A DNA stretch of 64,000 bases from Mycobacterium sp. 236(2023) (GTDB lineage: Bacteria > Actinomycetota > Actinomycetes > Mycobacteriales > Mycobacteriaceae). Below are positions 16,840 through 25,241 of this stretch, one piece after another. The first letter of the stretch is position 1; every line of letters begins with the position of its first letter. The notes beneath the pieces are model-generated. The model did not search any database. It was given only the letters and a program-made list of their open reading frames with translations, and was not told the DNA's origin. The stretch spans positions 1 through 64,000 of the forward strand of contig NZ_JARSBP010000002.1 in NCBI RefSeq assembly GCF_029623955.1, in the 5' to 3' direction. The position numbers and the translations under genes are program-made.

Positions 16840-17636
16840 AGCGCAATACGCCGTGGCTCGTGCTGGCCATCATCGCGCTCGCCGCCGTCGGTATTCCGAT
16901 AGTGGCCGGCGAGCAGGTCGCCGACTTCTCCGCCGCACTACGCTCTCCGAGCCTTGAACACGTTGCCGGAACGGACCATTCGGGGTATGACCTGCTGGTC
17001 CGCACCGCCGAAGGGCTGCGTGTCTCGCTGTTGATCGCCCTCGTGTGCGCGGTGGTGGCGACGCTGCTCGGCGTGGCGATCGGAGTGGCCGCGGCGCTGG
17101 TCGGCGGGTGGCTCGACGCCGTCGTGATGCGACTCGTCGACGGGTTCAACGCGCTGCCGCACCTTGTGGTGGGCATCGTCATCGCCGCGATGTGGCGAGG
17201 AGCGCCGTTGGCGATCGTCGCGTCGATCGCGCTCACCCACTGGCCCGCCGTCGCCCGCGTCGTGCGCGCCGAACTCCTCGCGGTCGCCGACGCAGGGTGG
17301 GTGGAGTCCGCACGCCTGGCGGGTGCCTCGCGATGGTTCGTCGCACGCAGCCATCTGTTGCCCGCCGTGACGGGGCAGGCTCTGGTCGCGATGGTCGTGC
17401 TGCTGCCGCACGCCGTGTGGCACGAATCGACACTGTCGTTCCTCGGCGTCGGGCTCTCGCCGGACCGCGCCAGCCTCGGCACGCTGTTGAGTGAGGCCCG
17501 CGGCGACATCCTGACCGGGGCCTGGTGGACGCTCGCGGTGCCCGCCGCCGCGCTGATCGCGACGGCCCTTGCGTTCGCCGCCGCAGGCACTGCGGTCCGC
17601 AACCGGCGCAAAGCTCCTGCGGGGCAGGTGTGGTGA
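16836..17636 (+). CDS. ABC transporter permease (DppC/NikC type)
   Basis: This 266-residue permease starts at a GTG overlapping the previous stop as GTGA. It shows the DppC-type order: an N-terminal membrane helix, HVAGTDHSGYDLLVRT (the GTDxxGRD-like motif), and five more helices. The EAA-like coupling loop is VESARLAGASRWFVARSHLLP. It ends FLGVGLSPDRASLGTLLSEA, as usual in this subfamily. Partner of the upstream permease. Confidence 0.9.
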   Translation: MKRNTPWLVLAIIALAAVGIPIVAGEQVADFSAALRSPSLEHVAGTDHSGYDLLVRTAEGLRVSLLIALVCAVVATLLGVAIGVAAALVGGWLDAVVMRLVDGFNALPHLVVGIVIAAMWRGAPLAIVASIALTHWPAVARVVRAELLAVADAGWVESARLAGASRWFVARSHLLPAVTGQALVAMVVLLPHAVWHESTLSFLGVGLSPDRASLGTLLSEARGDILTGAWWTLAVPAAALIATALAFAAAGTAVRNRRKAPAGQVW

Positions 17637-18397
17637 GCACCGCGCGCTTGGCCGGGCTGACCGTCGACATCGACCTGCGCCGCGGCCGCAACTCGTCGGC
17701 CGTCCGTGTTCTCGACGACGTCAATCTTGAGGTGCGGCCCGGCATCGTGACCGCCCTGATCGGGGAATCCGGCTGCGGCAAATCGCTTGTCGCGGCGGCA
17801 TTGTCGGGCCTCATCCCGCCTGGCTCCCACGTCAGCGGCACGGTGTTCATCGGGGACACAGAAGTTCCGGCTCGCGATGAACGCGCGTGGCGCCGCCTAC
17901 GCGGACGCCGCATCGGAGTCGTCCCGCAGTCGGCGGCCACGTCGTTCACCCCGGTGCGCACCGTCGGGTCGCAGCTGGCCGAGATCTGCGCCCGTCTCGG
18001 CGCCGACCGCACCCCGGAACAGCTGCTCACCGCCGTCGCGCTGGCCGCGGACGTCGCAAAGCGCTACCCGCACGAACTTTCGGGGGGCATGGCACAGCGC
18101 GTCGCGATCGCCGCGGCTCTGACCGGGCGGCCCGGACTCCTGATCGCCGACGAACCGACCTCCGCGCTGGACCCCGACAACGCCGCCATGGTCTGGCGGC
18201 TGCTGGGCGACGCCGCGACCGACGGTGCCGCCGTGCTCGTCATCACCCACGACATGCCGTCGCTGCTGCGCGCGGGCGTGTGCGACGACGTCGCGGTGAT
18301 GACGCGCGGCTCGATCGCGGCGCATCTGCCGCTCGCCGAGGCGCTCGAAACCGCCGACCCTTACCTGCGGGCCCTGCTCGGGACGGTGCCGGTGTGA
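17633..18397 (+). CDS. ABC transporter ATPase 1 (DppD/NikD type)
   Basis: The 254-residue ATPase starts at a GTG in the GTGA overlap with the second permease. Walker A is GESGCGKS, the Q-loop follows in VVPQSAATSFTPVRTVG, the signature is LSGGMAQR, and Walker B is LLIADEPTSALD with the H-loop in VITHD. It lacks the C-terminal oligopeptide-binding extension of DppD proteins and is therefore closer in size to NikD. It powers the importer together with the next ATPase. Confidence 0.9.
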   Translation: MSTARLAGLTVDIDLRRGRNSSAVRVLDDVNLEVRPGIVTALIGESGCGKSLVAAALSGLIPPGSHVSGTVFIGDTEVPARDERAWRRLRGRRIGVVPQSAATSFTPVRTVGSQLAEICARLGADRTPEQLLTAVALAADVAKRYPHELSGGMAQRVAIAAALTGRPGLLIADEPTSALDPDNAAMVWRLLGDAATDGAAVLVITHDMPSLLRAGVCDDVAVMTRGSIAAHLPLAEALETADPYLRALLGTVPV

Positions 18398-19011
18398 CGG
18401 CGGTAGTAGCCACCGGCGTCTCGGTGGCGTTCGGTGGCCGGACGGTGCTCGACGGCCTGGACCTCGTCGCCCCCGCAGGCGACGTGACCGGGGTGACCGG
18501 GGCGTCGGGCAGCGGTAAGACGACGCTGCTGCGCGTACTGGCCGGGCTCCAGCGGCCGGACTCAGGTGTCGTCATTTACGGCGGCGCAGCCGTGCCGCCC
18601 AAAGGGTCGATTGCGCTGCTGGCCCAACACCCGCGATTGGTGTGCAACCCGCGGTGGACGCTGGGCCAGATCATCGCCGAGCCCGCCGTCATCCGCGGCA
18701 GCGACACGGACGTCGACGACACCGCGGTCAGGGTCGGCCTCGATCTCGAACTGCTCGACCGCTACCCGGGACAGGTCAGCGACGGGCAGCTGCAGCGCGC
18801 CTGCCTCGGCCGGGTGCTGACGCAACGGGCCGCTGTCGTGCTGTGCGACGAGCCCACCGCGATGCTCGATCCGATCGCCACCGGCGCCGTCACGACGATG
18901 TTGCGCGACATCGCGGCCGACGGCGCGGCCGTCGTCCTCGTCAGCCACGACCCCGCGCTGATCGAGGCCCTGACCTCTTCCAACCCGGGGCAAGTCCTCG
19001 CCTTGCCGTGA
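18394..19011 (+). CDS. ABC transporter ATPase 2 (DppF/NikE type)
   Basis: The 205-residue protein starts at a GTG in a third GTGA overlap. Walker A is GASGSGKT, the Q-loop is in LLAQHPRLVCNPRWTLG, the signature is VSDGQLQR and Walker B is VVLCDEPTAMLD, followed by LVSHD. The signature has Asp in place of the first Gly of SGGQ. It is short, ending soon after the H-loop. With the four upstream genes it completes an importer of peptide/nickel type. Confidence 0.9.
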   Translation: MTAVVATGVSVAFGGRTVLDGLDLVAPAGDVTGVTGASGSGKTTLLRVLAGLQRPDSGVVIYGGAAVPPKGSIALLAQHPRLVCNPRWTLGQIIAEPAVIRGSDTDVDDTAVRVGLDLELLDRYPGQVSDGQLQRACLGRVLTQRAAVVLCDEPTAMLDPIATGAVTTMLRDIAADGAAVVLVSHDPALIEALTSSNPGQVLALP

Positions 19012-19029
19012 CGACTAGGGTAGGTAGAC

Positions 19030-20424
19030 GTGACCCACTATGACGTCGTCGTTCTCGGAGCCGGTCCCGGCGGATACGTCGCGGCTATTCGCGCAGCCCA
19101 ACTCGGGCTGAACACCGCCATCGTCGAACCCAAGTACTGGGGCGGCGTCTGCCTCAACGTCGGGTGCATCCCGTCGAAAGCATTGCTGCGCAACGCCGAA
19201 CTCGCTCACCTCTTCAACAAGGAAGCCAAGACCTTCGGCATCAGCGGGGAGGCGACATTCGACTTCGGCGCCGCCTTCGATCGCAGCCGCAAGGTCGCCG
19301 ACGGCCGTGTCGCCGGCGTGCACTTCCTGATGAAGAAGAACAAGATCACCGAGATCCACGGCAAGGGCAAGTTCACCGGCGCCAACAGCATCGAGGTCGA
19401 CCTCAACGACGGCGGCACCGAGACCGTCGAGTTCGACTCGGCGATCATCGCCACCGGCGCGCGCACCCGGCTGATCCCCGGCACCCAGCTCTCCGACAAT
19501 GTGGTCACCTACGAGACACAGATCATGACGCGCGACCTGCCGAAGTCGATCATCATCGCCGGCGCGGGCGCGATCGGCATGGAGTTCGCCTACGTCCTGA
19601 AGAACTACGGCGTCGACGTCACGATCGTCGAGTTCCTCCCGCGGGCCCTACCCAACGAGGACGCCGAGGTCTCCAAGGAGATCGAAAAGCAGTACAAGAA
19701 GCTCGGCGTGAAGATCTTGACCGGCACCAAGGTCGAGAAGATCGAAGACGGCGGGTCGTCGGTCACCGTGACGGTGTCCAAGAACGACAAGACCGAGGAA
19801 CTCAAAGCCGACAAGGTCATGCAGGCCATCGGCTTCATGACCAACGTCGAAGACCTGGGCCTCGATGCCGCCGGGGTCGAGGTCGACAAGCGCAACCTCA
19901 TCGGCATCGACGACTACATGCGCACCAACGTGACGCACATCTACGCGATCGGTGACGTCACCGGGAAACTCATGCTCGCGCACGTCGCCGAGGCGATGGG
20001 TGTCGTCGCGTCCGAGACCATCGCCGGCGCCGAGACCCTGGCGCTGGGCGATTACCGGATGATGCCGCGCGCGACGTTCTGCCAGCCGCAGGTCGCGAGC
20101 TTCGGGCTGACCGAAGAGCAGGCCAAGGAGGAAGGCTACGACGTCGTCGTAGCCAAGTTCCCGTTCACCGCCAACGGCAAAGCACACGGACTCGGCGACC
20201 CAACCGGGTTCGTGAAGCTCATCGCCGACAAGAAGCACCTGGAGCTGCTCGGCGGCCACCTGATCGGCCCGGACGTCTCGGAGCTGCTGCCTGAACTCAC
20301 GCTCGCTCAGAAGTGGGATCTCACCGCCAACGAGCTCGCCCGCAACGTGCACACCCACCCGACGTTGTCGGAGGCACTGCAGGAGTGCTTCCACGGGCTC
20401 GTCGGCCACATGATCAATTTCTAG
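19030..20424 (+). CDS. lpdC: Dihydrolipoyl dehydrogenase
   Basis: The 464-residue protein is the E3 flavoenzyme of 2-oxoacid dehydrogenase complexes. In mycobacteria it also serves the AhpD/DlaT peroxidase system. The FAD motif GAGPGG (residues 10-15), the redox disulfide Cys41/Cys46 in [10 protein letters not shown], the NAD motif [10 protein letters not shown] near 182 and the C-terminal HTHPTLSE His-Glu pair are all present. The GTG start and GC-rich code are normal for the region. Position and sequence match Rv0462. A small membrane protein gene follows directly. Confidence 0.97.
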   Translation: MTHYDVVVLGAGPGGYVAAIRAAQLGLNTAIVEPKYWGGVCLNVGCIPSKALLRNAELAHLFNKEAKTFGISGEATFDFGAAFDRSRKVADGRVAGVHFLMKKNKITEIHGKGKFTGANSIEVDLNDGGTETVEFDSAIIATGARTRLIPGTQLSDNVVTYETQIMTRDLPKSIIIAGAGAIGMEFAYVLKNYGVDVTIVEFLPRALPNEDAEVSKEIEKQYKKLGVKILTGTKVEKIEDGGSSVTVTVSKNDKTEELKADKVMQAIGFMTNVEDLGLDAAGVEVDKRNLIGIDDYMRTNVTHIYAIGDVTGKLMLAHVAEAMGVVASETIAGAETLALGDYRMMPRATFCQPQVASFGLTEEQAKEEGYDVVVAKFPFTANGKAHGLGDPTGFVKLIADKKHLELLGGHLIGPDVSELLPELTLAQKWDLTANELARNVHTHPTLSEALQECFHGLVGHMINF

Positions 20425-20703
20425 TTGAGGTCGATCTGGGTCGCCGGCGTCGGCGGATTGGTGGTCGGCCACATCCTGTGGCTGGCCGCCATCTCGTTTG
20501 CGGTCGCGTCGACGAGCGTGTCCACCTGGGTGCTCGTCACCGCCGCGGTGTCCTTCGCCGTCGGCGTGGCGGCGGCGTTCCTGGGCCGTCGAAAGTGGCG
20601 GCAGAAGACCGCGAAAGCCGAGACGTGGGCCGCATTCCTGTGGGGACTGCCGATCCTGCCGGTGCTGCTTTCCGTCGTCGTGCTCGGCGTAACCTACTTG
20701 TAG
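20425..20703 (+). CDS. Small membrane protein (Rv0463-like)
   Basis: The 92-residue protein begins at a TTG directly abutting the lpdC stop codon, which implies translational coupling. Three hydrophobic segments (about 5-27, 33-52, 68-90) and a basic loop GRRKWRQKTAK are visible. Position after lpdC matches Rv0463. The function is unknown; a link to lpdC is only positional. Confidence 0.75.
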   Translation: MRSIWVAGVGGLVVGHILWLAAISFAVASTSVSTWVLVTAAVSFAVGVAAAFLGRRKWRQKTAKAETWAAFLWGLPILPVLLSVVVLGVTYL

Positions 20704-20758
20704 TACCGGCCGCAACGATTTGCCCACGGCATCGTCGCCGCAATGTTTGACTGTTGCT

Positions 20759-21844
20759 GTGGGTGACGGGCGCGCTGGCAATCCGCTCGTCGAATGGTGG
20801 CGCCAGCGCGACGAATACCAGTGGCGAATCGACTTTCTGCGCACCCGCGGGCTGCTGCGGATTCTTCGCTACATCATTGCGGGCATCGGCGTCGTCATGG
20901 GGCTGCTGAGTCTGCTTAACGTGTTCATCCCTCCCGTCGCCGATGGCCCGCTGATCCGGATCGGGTGGGCGGTCACCGCGATCGGCTCGTTCGTATGGTC
21001 GGCGCGCTGGGCGTTCCGGCCATGGCCGACGGCCAGGGAGTCGGCGCTGCTGGTCGGGTACGTCGACGTCATCATGACGTTGTCGGCGCTGCTGTTCGGA
21101 GATCCGAACCTGGCGATGTCTGGTATCCCGATCCTGCTGTGCGCGGGCGGTTACGTGGTGTTCTTCCACGGGCCGCGACTACATCTCGCCCACATCGCCT
21201 GGTGCATCGTCTGTGTCGCAGGCATCGCGGTGTGGCTGGCGATGACCACCCCTGAGGACGGAGTGCAGCTCGCAGTGTCGCGGGCGGTGATCGCCCTGCT
21301 GGTCACCGTGTGCATCCTGCCCGCCCTGCAATTCGGATTCTGGCTGCTGCAAGGCAGTTCGATGCAATCGCTCACCGATCCGCTGACCGAGCTGACCAAC
21401 CGCCGCGGACTGGATGTGTCGGTGAAGCGCCTCAACGCGCGCGCCCCTGAGGACGCCGACCTCTGCGCGCTGCTGATAGACGTCGACGGGTTCAAAGGCG
21501 TCAACGACACGCTCGGGCACGCGGTCGGCGACGACGTGCTGATCCGCACGGCGCGCCGTATCCGTGCCAGCGTGCGCCATGACGCGGTCGTAGTCCGTTG
21601 GGGTGGTGAGGAATTCCTCGTCATCGACAGGATGCCGGCCAGTCAGGCCCCGGCGCTGGCCGAGCAGATCCGGACCGCCGTCTCGGCGCCGGCGCAACCG
21701 ACGGTCACGGTCAGCATCGGGGTGGCGACGTGTGCACGGTCCGACACCGATCTGATCGACGTGATCCAGGCCGCCGACGTCGCCATGTACAAGGCCAAGG
21801 CCAGCGGCGGTGACCGTGTGGTCGCCACCCGCGCGGCGGCCTAG
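20759..21844 (+). CDS. Membrane-anchored diguanylate cyclase (GGDEF domain), paralogue
   Basis: From the GTG at 20759 the protein has 361 residues; an in-frame TTG at 20720 is possible, but similarity to the cyclase at 5328 begins at NPLVEWWRQRDEYQW. Six or so membrane segments span residues 25-200. The GGDEF domain starts at DPLTELTNRRGL and has DVDGFKGVNDTLGH and the active-site WGGEEFLV. A c-di-GMP-making activity is expected. It lacks an EAL domain. The shared N-terminal WWRQ motif and membrane layout show that the two cyclases arose by duplication. Confidence 0.9.
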   Translation: MGDGRAGNPLVEWWRQRDEYQWRIDFLRTRGLLRILRYIIAGIGVVMGLLSLLNVFIPPVADGPLIRIGWAVTAIGSFVWSARWAFRPWPTARESALLVGYVDVIMTLSALLFGDPNLAMSGIPILLCAGGYVVFFHGPRLHLAHIAWCIVCVAGIAVWLAMTTPEDGVQLAVSRAVIALLVTVCILPALQFGFWLLQGSSMQSLTDPLTELTNRRGLDVSVKRLNARAPEDADLCALLIDVDGFKGVNDTLGHAVGDDVLIRTARRIRASVRHDAVVVRWGGEEFLVIDRMPASQAPALAEQIRTAVSAPAQPTVTVSIGVATCARSDTDLIDVIQAADVAMYKAKASGGDRVVATRAAA

Positions 21845-21848
21845 TTCA

Positions 21849-22814
21849 TCAAAGCTTTTGGCTCAGGCGCTCTTTCGAGCCGATGAGGTGCGGTGAGAGG
21901 AATGCGAGAACGTCGTCGGCCTTGGCGAAGCCGCCGAGATGACTCTCGTCGGGCATCACCAGAAGGTCGGCGTGAGGCAGGTGCGCCGCAGCGGCCCGCG
22001 CATCTTCCAGCGAGATGATCGAATCGGTGTCGCCGTGCCACCATCGCACTGGAACCTTGACGTCGCCCAACCGGAACCCCCAATCGACGCCGAACAATCG
22101 GGCGTCGTCGAGGAGCGCTTGGAATCGGCCGTTGGCGACATTGACGATGTCGTCGATGAACATCGCCTCGATCTCGGGGTTGGCGAACACCCGCTTGTCG
22201 CCGTCGGGCATCGCCGCGGCCAGGCCGGAGTAGGCGAGGTGGGCCAGCGGGATGACGGGCGTCAGCATCGCCGCGGTCACCGCCGCGAACGGCTTGCGCA
22301 GTGCGGACGTCACCGACGACATCTGCCGTGCCAGTGCGATGGCGCCGCTCGCGGTGGCGTCCGGACCGACCGACGGGATGACGCCGCCGAGGACAGCGAC
22401 CGCAACCACCCGGTCCCGCAGCGCCGGCATCCCGGCGCACGCCAGCGCGTACGGTCCGCCGCCGGACAGCCCGACGACGCCGATCTTGTCGGCCCCGAGC
22501 AGGTCGGCGACGTGCGCCATGTCGTCCGCCCAGTCGCCGATCTGCTCATAGCGGTGCGCGTCGCTCAGGCCTGCGCCGGCCCGCTCGACGAGGACGACGC
22601 GCAGCCCGAGCTTCTCGGCCGCCCGCCGCCCGACGATCGGAAGCTGCCTCCGGCCGCCGGGCGTGCCATGGAACCACAGCACGACGGGGCCGGTCGGATC
22701 CCCGAACTCGGCGTAACCAAGACGACGGCCGTCGGGAAGGAAGAAGGTGCCCTCGGCACGGGGCGGTTCGCAGCGCGGGACGCCCGGCGGATGCCGCCAC
22801 GGGTTGGAAAACAT
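21849..22814 (-). CDS. Alpha/beta-hydrolase
   Basis: The 321-residue protein has an alpha/beta-hydrolase fold: the oxyanion region WFHGTPGG, the nucleophile elbow GLSGGG (Ser near residue 126), the acid in WWHGDTDSI and the catalytic His in PDESHLGG. The PDGRRLGYAEFGDP opening is typical of esterase/epoxide-hydrolase-like members. The substrate is unknown. It is convergent with the upstream diguanylate cyclase (4-bp gap) and lies 44 bp upstream of the monooxygenase stop on the same strand. Confidence 0.85.
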   Translation of the reverse strand: MFSNPWRHPPGVPRCEPPRAEGTFFLPDGRRLGYAEFGDPTGPVVLWFHGTPGGRRQLPIVGRRAAEKLGLRVVLVERAGAGLSDAHRYEQIGDWADDMAHVADLLGADKIGVVGLSGGGPYALACAGMPALRDRVVAVAVLGGVIPSVGPDATASGAIALARQMSSVTSALRKPFAAVTAAMLTPVIPLAHLAYSGLAAAMPDGDKRVFANPEIEAMFIDDIVNVANGRFQALLDDARLFGVDWGFRLGDVKVPVRWWHGDTDSIISLEDARAAAAHLPHADLLVMPDESHLGGFAKADDVLAFLSPHLIGSKERLSQKL

Positions 22815-22858
22815 GGACGAATGGTATCGGCAGGCTTTACAGATGCGGCGGGGTATGT

Positions 22859-23962
22859 CTAGCCGCCCCTCAAGAAGTCGACCAAACCCCGAGGTGCTCG
22901 CGCGTTAAGCATGACCTCGAGGACCGCCTTCGACTCGACTGCGGACTGCCGGCTGCGGGAGAACATCGCGGCTTCGCAGGCGGCCAGCGCGGCCGCCGAA
23001 TCGTCGGGCTGCGCGCCGAGCGCGGTACCGAGTTCGGCGGCGTCGAACATCGCCAGGTTCGCGCCTTCACCGCCAGGTGCGGTGACGTGCGCCGCGTCGC
23101 CGATCAACGTGACCCCAGCGGTGGGCGCCCAGCGGTGGTCGTCGGGTAGCGCGACGATCGTCCGCGGGACGGGCGGGGTGTCGTGGCCGGTGATCAGTTC
23201 GGTGAGTTCTGGTGCCCAACCGTCGAATTCGTCGGCCAGGACGGTGGCGGTGATGCCCTCGGCCCATCCGGCGGGACGATTGAGGATCACGTAGGTGTGA
23301 ATGACGTCGCCGGACTCGCGGTGCGCGACGATCCCCTGGCCGGGGCTCAGCGCGTACATCGCGCCGCGGCCCACCGCTTTGGCGGCCGCCGGGTGTCGTG
23401 CGTCGGCATCGTGGAGGTAGATCTCGACAAACGTCGTCCCGGTATAGGTGGGCGTCGCGTCCGAGACCAGAGGGCGGACCTTCGACCAGGCGCCATCGGC
23501 CCCGACGAGAAGCGTTGTGGTGATCGATGATTCGTTGACAAAGCGCACTTCGTGGCGGCCGTCGCCGAGCGCGTCGACCCCGCTGACCTTGTGCCCCCAC
23601 CGAACCGTGTCTGAGGGAAGTGAGTCGAGCAGGATCCTGCGCAGATCGCCGCGGAGCACTTCGGGCCGGCTCAGCTGTCCGTCGTCGGGCTGATCGAGCA
23701 GCACGGTGCCGTCGCGGTCGAGGACCCGCGTCGCCTCGGCGCCCTCGTGGATGATCGCGCGGAACTCGGCGGTGAGCCCGGCGGCGGCGAGCGCGGACTG
23801 GCCGGTGGCGGGGTGGATGTCGAGCTGCCCGCCCTGCGTGCGGTGCATCGCCGATTCGTCGGCTTCGTAGACCGTGACGGGGATGCCGTGCAGATGCAGG
23901 ACGCGGGCAAGCGTGAGCCCGCCGAGTCCCGCACCGACGATCGTGACCGGGGGCATCGTCAT
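22859..23962 (-). CDS. FAD-dependent monooxygenase (TetX/PHBH-like)
   Basis: From the ATG at 23962 the protein has 367 residues; GAAAGGAG lies 7 nt upstream, so I prefer this over the longer frame starting at 24034, which would cover the operators. The FAD motif is IVGAGLGGLTLA, followed by YEADESAMHRTQGGQLDIHP as in TetX-like enzymes, and the GDAAHVTAPGGEGANLA motif near residue 285. It hydroxylates an aromatic or polycyclic compound by analogy. It is divergent from a TetR gene with two operators between them, so it is almost certainly that repressor's target. Confidence 0.88.
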   Translation of the reverse strand: MTMPPVTIVGAGLGGLTLARVLHLHGIPVTVYEADESAMHRTQGGQLDIHPATGQSALAAAGLTAEFRAIIHEGAEATRVLDRDGTVLLDQPDDGQLSRPEVLRGDLRRILLDSLPSDTVRWGHKVSGVDALGDGRHEVRFVNESSITTTLLVGADGAWSKVRPLVSDATPTYTGTTFVEIYLHDADARHPAAAKAVGRGAMYALSPGQGIVAHRESGDVIHTYVILNRPAGWAEGITATVLADEFDGWAPELTELITGHDTPPVPRTIVALPDDHRWAPTAGVTLIGDAAHVTAPGGEGANLAMFDAAELGTALGAQPDDSAAALAACEAAMFSRSRQSAVESKAVLEVMLNARAPRGLVDFLRGG

Positions 23963-23984
23963 GGTGGCGCTCCTTTCGTCTGAT

Positions 23985-23999
23985 TGGAACAGCGTTCCA
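23985..23999. promoter_or_regulatory. TetR operator copy 1
   Basis: TGGAACAGCGTTCCA is a perfect 6-3-6 inverted repeat in the divergent monooxygenase/TetR promoter region. The arms are identical to those of the second copy, 30 bp away. Confidence 0.85.
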
Positions 24000-24014
24000 T
24001 CAATGTCTGAAGTT

Positions 24015-24029
24015 TGGAACACCGTTCCA
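24015..24029. promoter_or_regulatory. TetR operator copy 2
   Basis: TGGAACACCGTTCCA has the same 6-bp arms as copy 1, with centres 30 bp apart, close to three helical turns. It lies 20 bp before the tetR start codon. Confidence 0.85.
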
Positions 24030-24048
24030 GTCATGTCAAGATGTGCCT

Positions 24049-24702
24049 ATGCCCACCAGGGACCGTCGCGCCGACGCGCTCTCCAAGGAGCGGATCGTCG
24101 CGACCGCGATCGACATTCTCGACACCGACGGCGAGGCCGCGCTGACGTTCCGCGCGCTGACCACACGGCTGGCGACCGGCGCCGGCGCCATCTACTGGCA
24201 CGTCGCCGACAAGGACGAGCTGCTCACCGCGGCGACCGATCACGTCATCTCCGGTGTGCTGACCGACGGTCCGGCCAGTTCAGATCCGCGGCAGGCGATC
24301 CGCGAGCTGGCTCTCGGCATGTTCGACGCGATCGATACGCATCCGTGGGTGGGAGCGCACCTCGCCCGCCAGCCGTGGCAATTCGCGATGGTCCAGATTT
24401 TCGAAGGAATCGGCGGCCAACTGAGCGCGCTCGGCGTTCCCGAAAAGGCGCTCTTCGACGCCGGGTCGGCCCTGGTGCACTACATCCTCGGCGTCGCCGG
24501 CCAGAACGCCGCCAACGCCCGTCTGTCACCGCGAGGCACCAACCGCACCGACGTGCTGGCCGACATCAGCGACCGCTGGCTGCAGCACGACGCCGACCGA
24601 TACCCCGTCGTGCACCGGATGGCCACACAGCTTCGGGACCACGACGACCGCCAACAGTTCCTCGCGGGCATCGACTTCCTGCTGGCCGGCGTGACTTCCT
24701 AG
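24049..24702 (+). CDS. TetR-family repressor
   Basis: The 217-residue protein has an N-terminal TetR helix-turn-helix (about residues 12-60: IVATAIDILDTDGEAALTFRALTTRL, then GAGAIYWHVADKDELL). The IYWHVADKDEL recognition helix resembles TetR/TetR_C-type repressors. The C-terminal part would bind a hydrophobic ligand. It faces a TetX-like monooxygenase gene across two identical-arm palindromes, which I infer to be its binding sites. A GTG at 24043 is an alternative start. It is convergent with the next gene (stops overlap by 4 bp). Confidence 0.9.
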   Translation: MPTRDRRADALSKERIVATAIDILDTDGEAALTFRALTTRLATGAGAIYWHVADKDELLTAATDHVISGVLTDGPASSDPRQAIRELALGMFDAIDTHPWVGAHLARQPWQFAMVQIFEGIGGQLSALGVPEKALFDAGSALVHYILGVAGQNAANARLSPRGTNRTDVLADISDRWLQHDADRYPVVHRMATQLRDHDDRQQFLAGIDFLLAGVTS

Positions 24703-25241
24703 TCGGGAAAGTCGAGCGGAACCTGAAGTGTCGTGATCGTCGCGGCGAGGCCATCGTATTGCGCTGCGAGCAAACAGAATTCGATCAGCTGCGGCTTCGT
24801 GAAGTGCCCGGCCAGCATCTGCCACGTCTCGGGGGAGACACCGCGGGTGACGACGAACTCGTCGGTCGCGGTGATCAGGATCCGCTCCCGGTCCGACAGC
24901 CCCGTCGCGTCGGGCCCGGCGAAGATCCTGGCCTGCGTCTCCTTGTCGAGGCCGCGGCTGCGGGCCAGCCTGCGGTGCTGTTGCAGCTCGTACTCACAGC
25001 CGCGGAGATGCCCGACACGCAGGATCACGAACTCGGCGTCGCGACGGGACAGCTTGCCGGCGTACAGCAGATACGCCGACAACGGCAGCCACACCAGGAA
25101 CAGCGACCTGTGCCTGCCCAGCACGTTCATCAGGCTGAACCGCGGTCTGCGGATGCCCCGGGCGCCGATCTTCGCGATCGCCCAGTTGAGCGGCCCGAGA
25201 TCCTTGAAACCGCCGGGCGGGATGCGCGCGGGACTATTCAT
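24699..25241 (-). CDS. Carboxymuconolactone decarboxylase/AhpD-like protein (Rv0464c-like)
   Basis: The 180-residue protein has the AhpD-like fold pattern: RRDAEFVILRVGHLRGCEYELQQHRRLARSRGL, followed by LSDRERILITATDEFV. The usual CxxC catalytic pair is reduced to a single Cys (RGCEYE), so peroxidase activity is doubtful. The ATG at 25241 overlaps the ramB stop as ATGA; the frame is open further upstream inside ramB. Position matches Rv0464c. Role unknown. Confidence 0.82.
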   Translation of the reverse strand: MNSPARIPPGGFKDLGPLNWAIAKIGARGIRRPRFSLMNVLGRHRSLFLVWLPLSAYLLYAGKLSRRDAEFVILRVGHLRGCEYELQQHRRLARSRGLDKETQARIFAGPDATGLSDRERILITATDEFVVTRGVSPETWQMLAGHFTKPQLIEFCLLAAQYDGLAATITTLQVPLDFPD

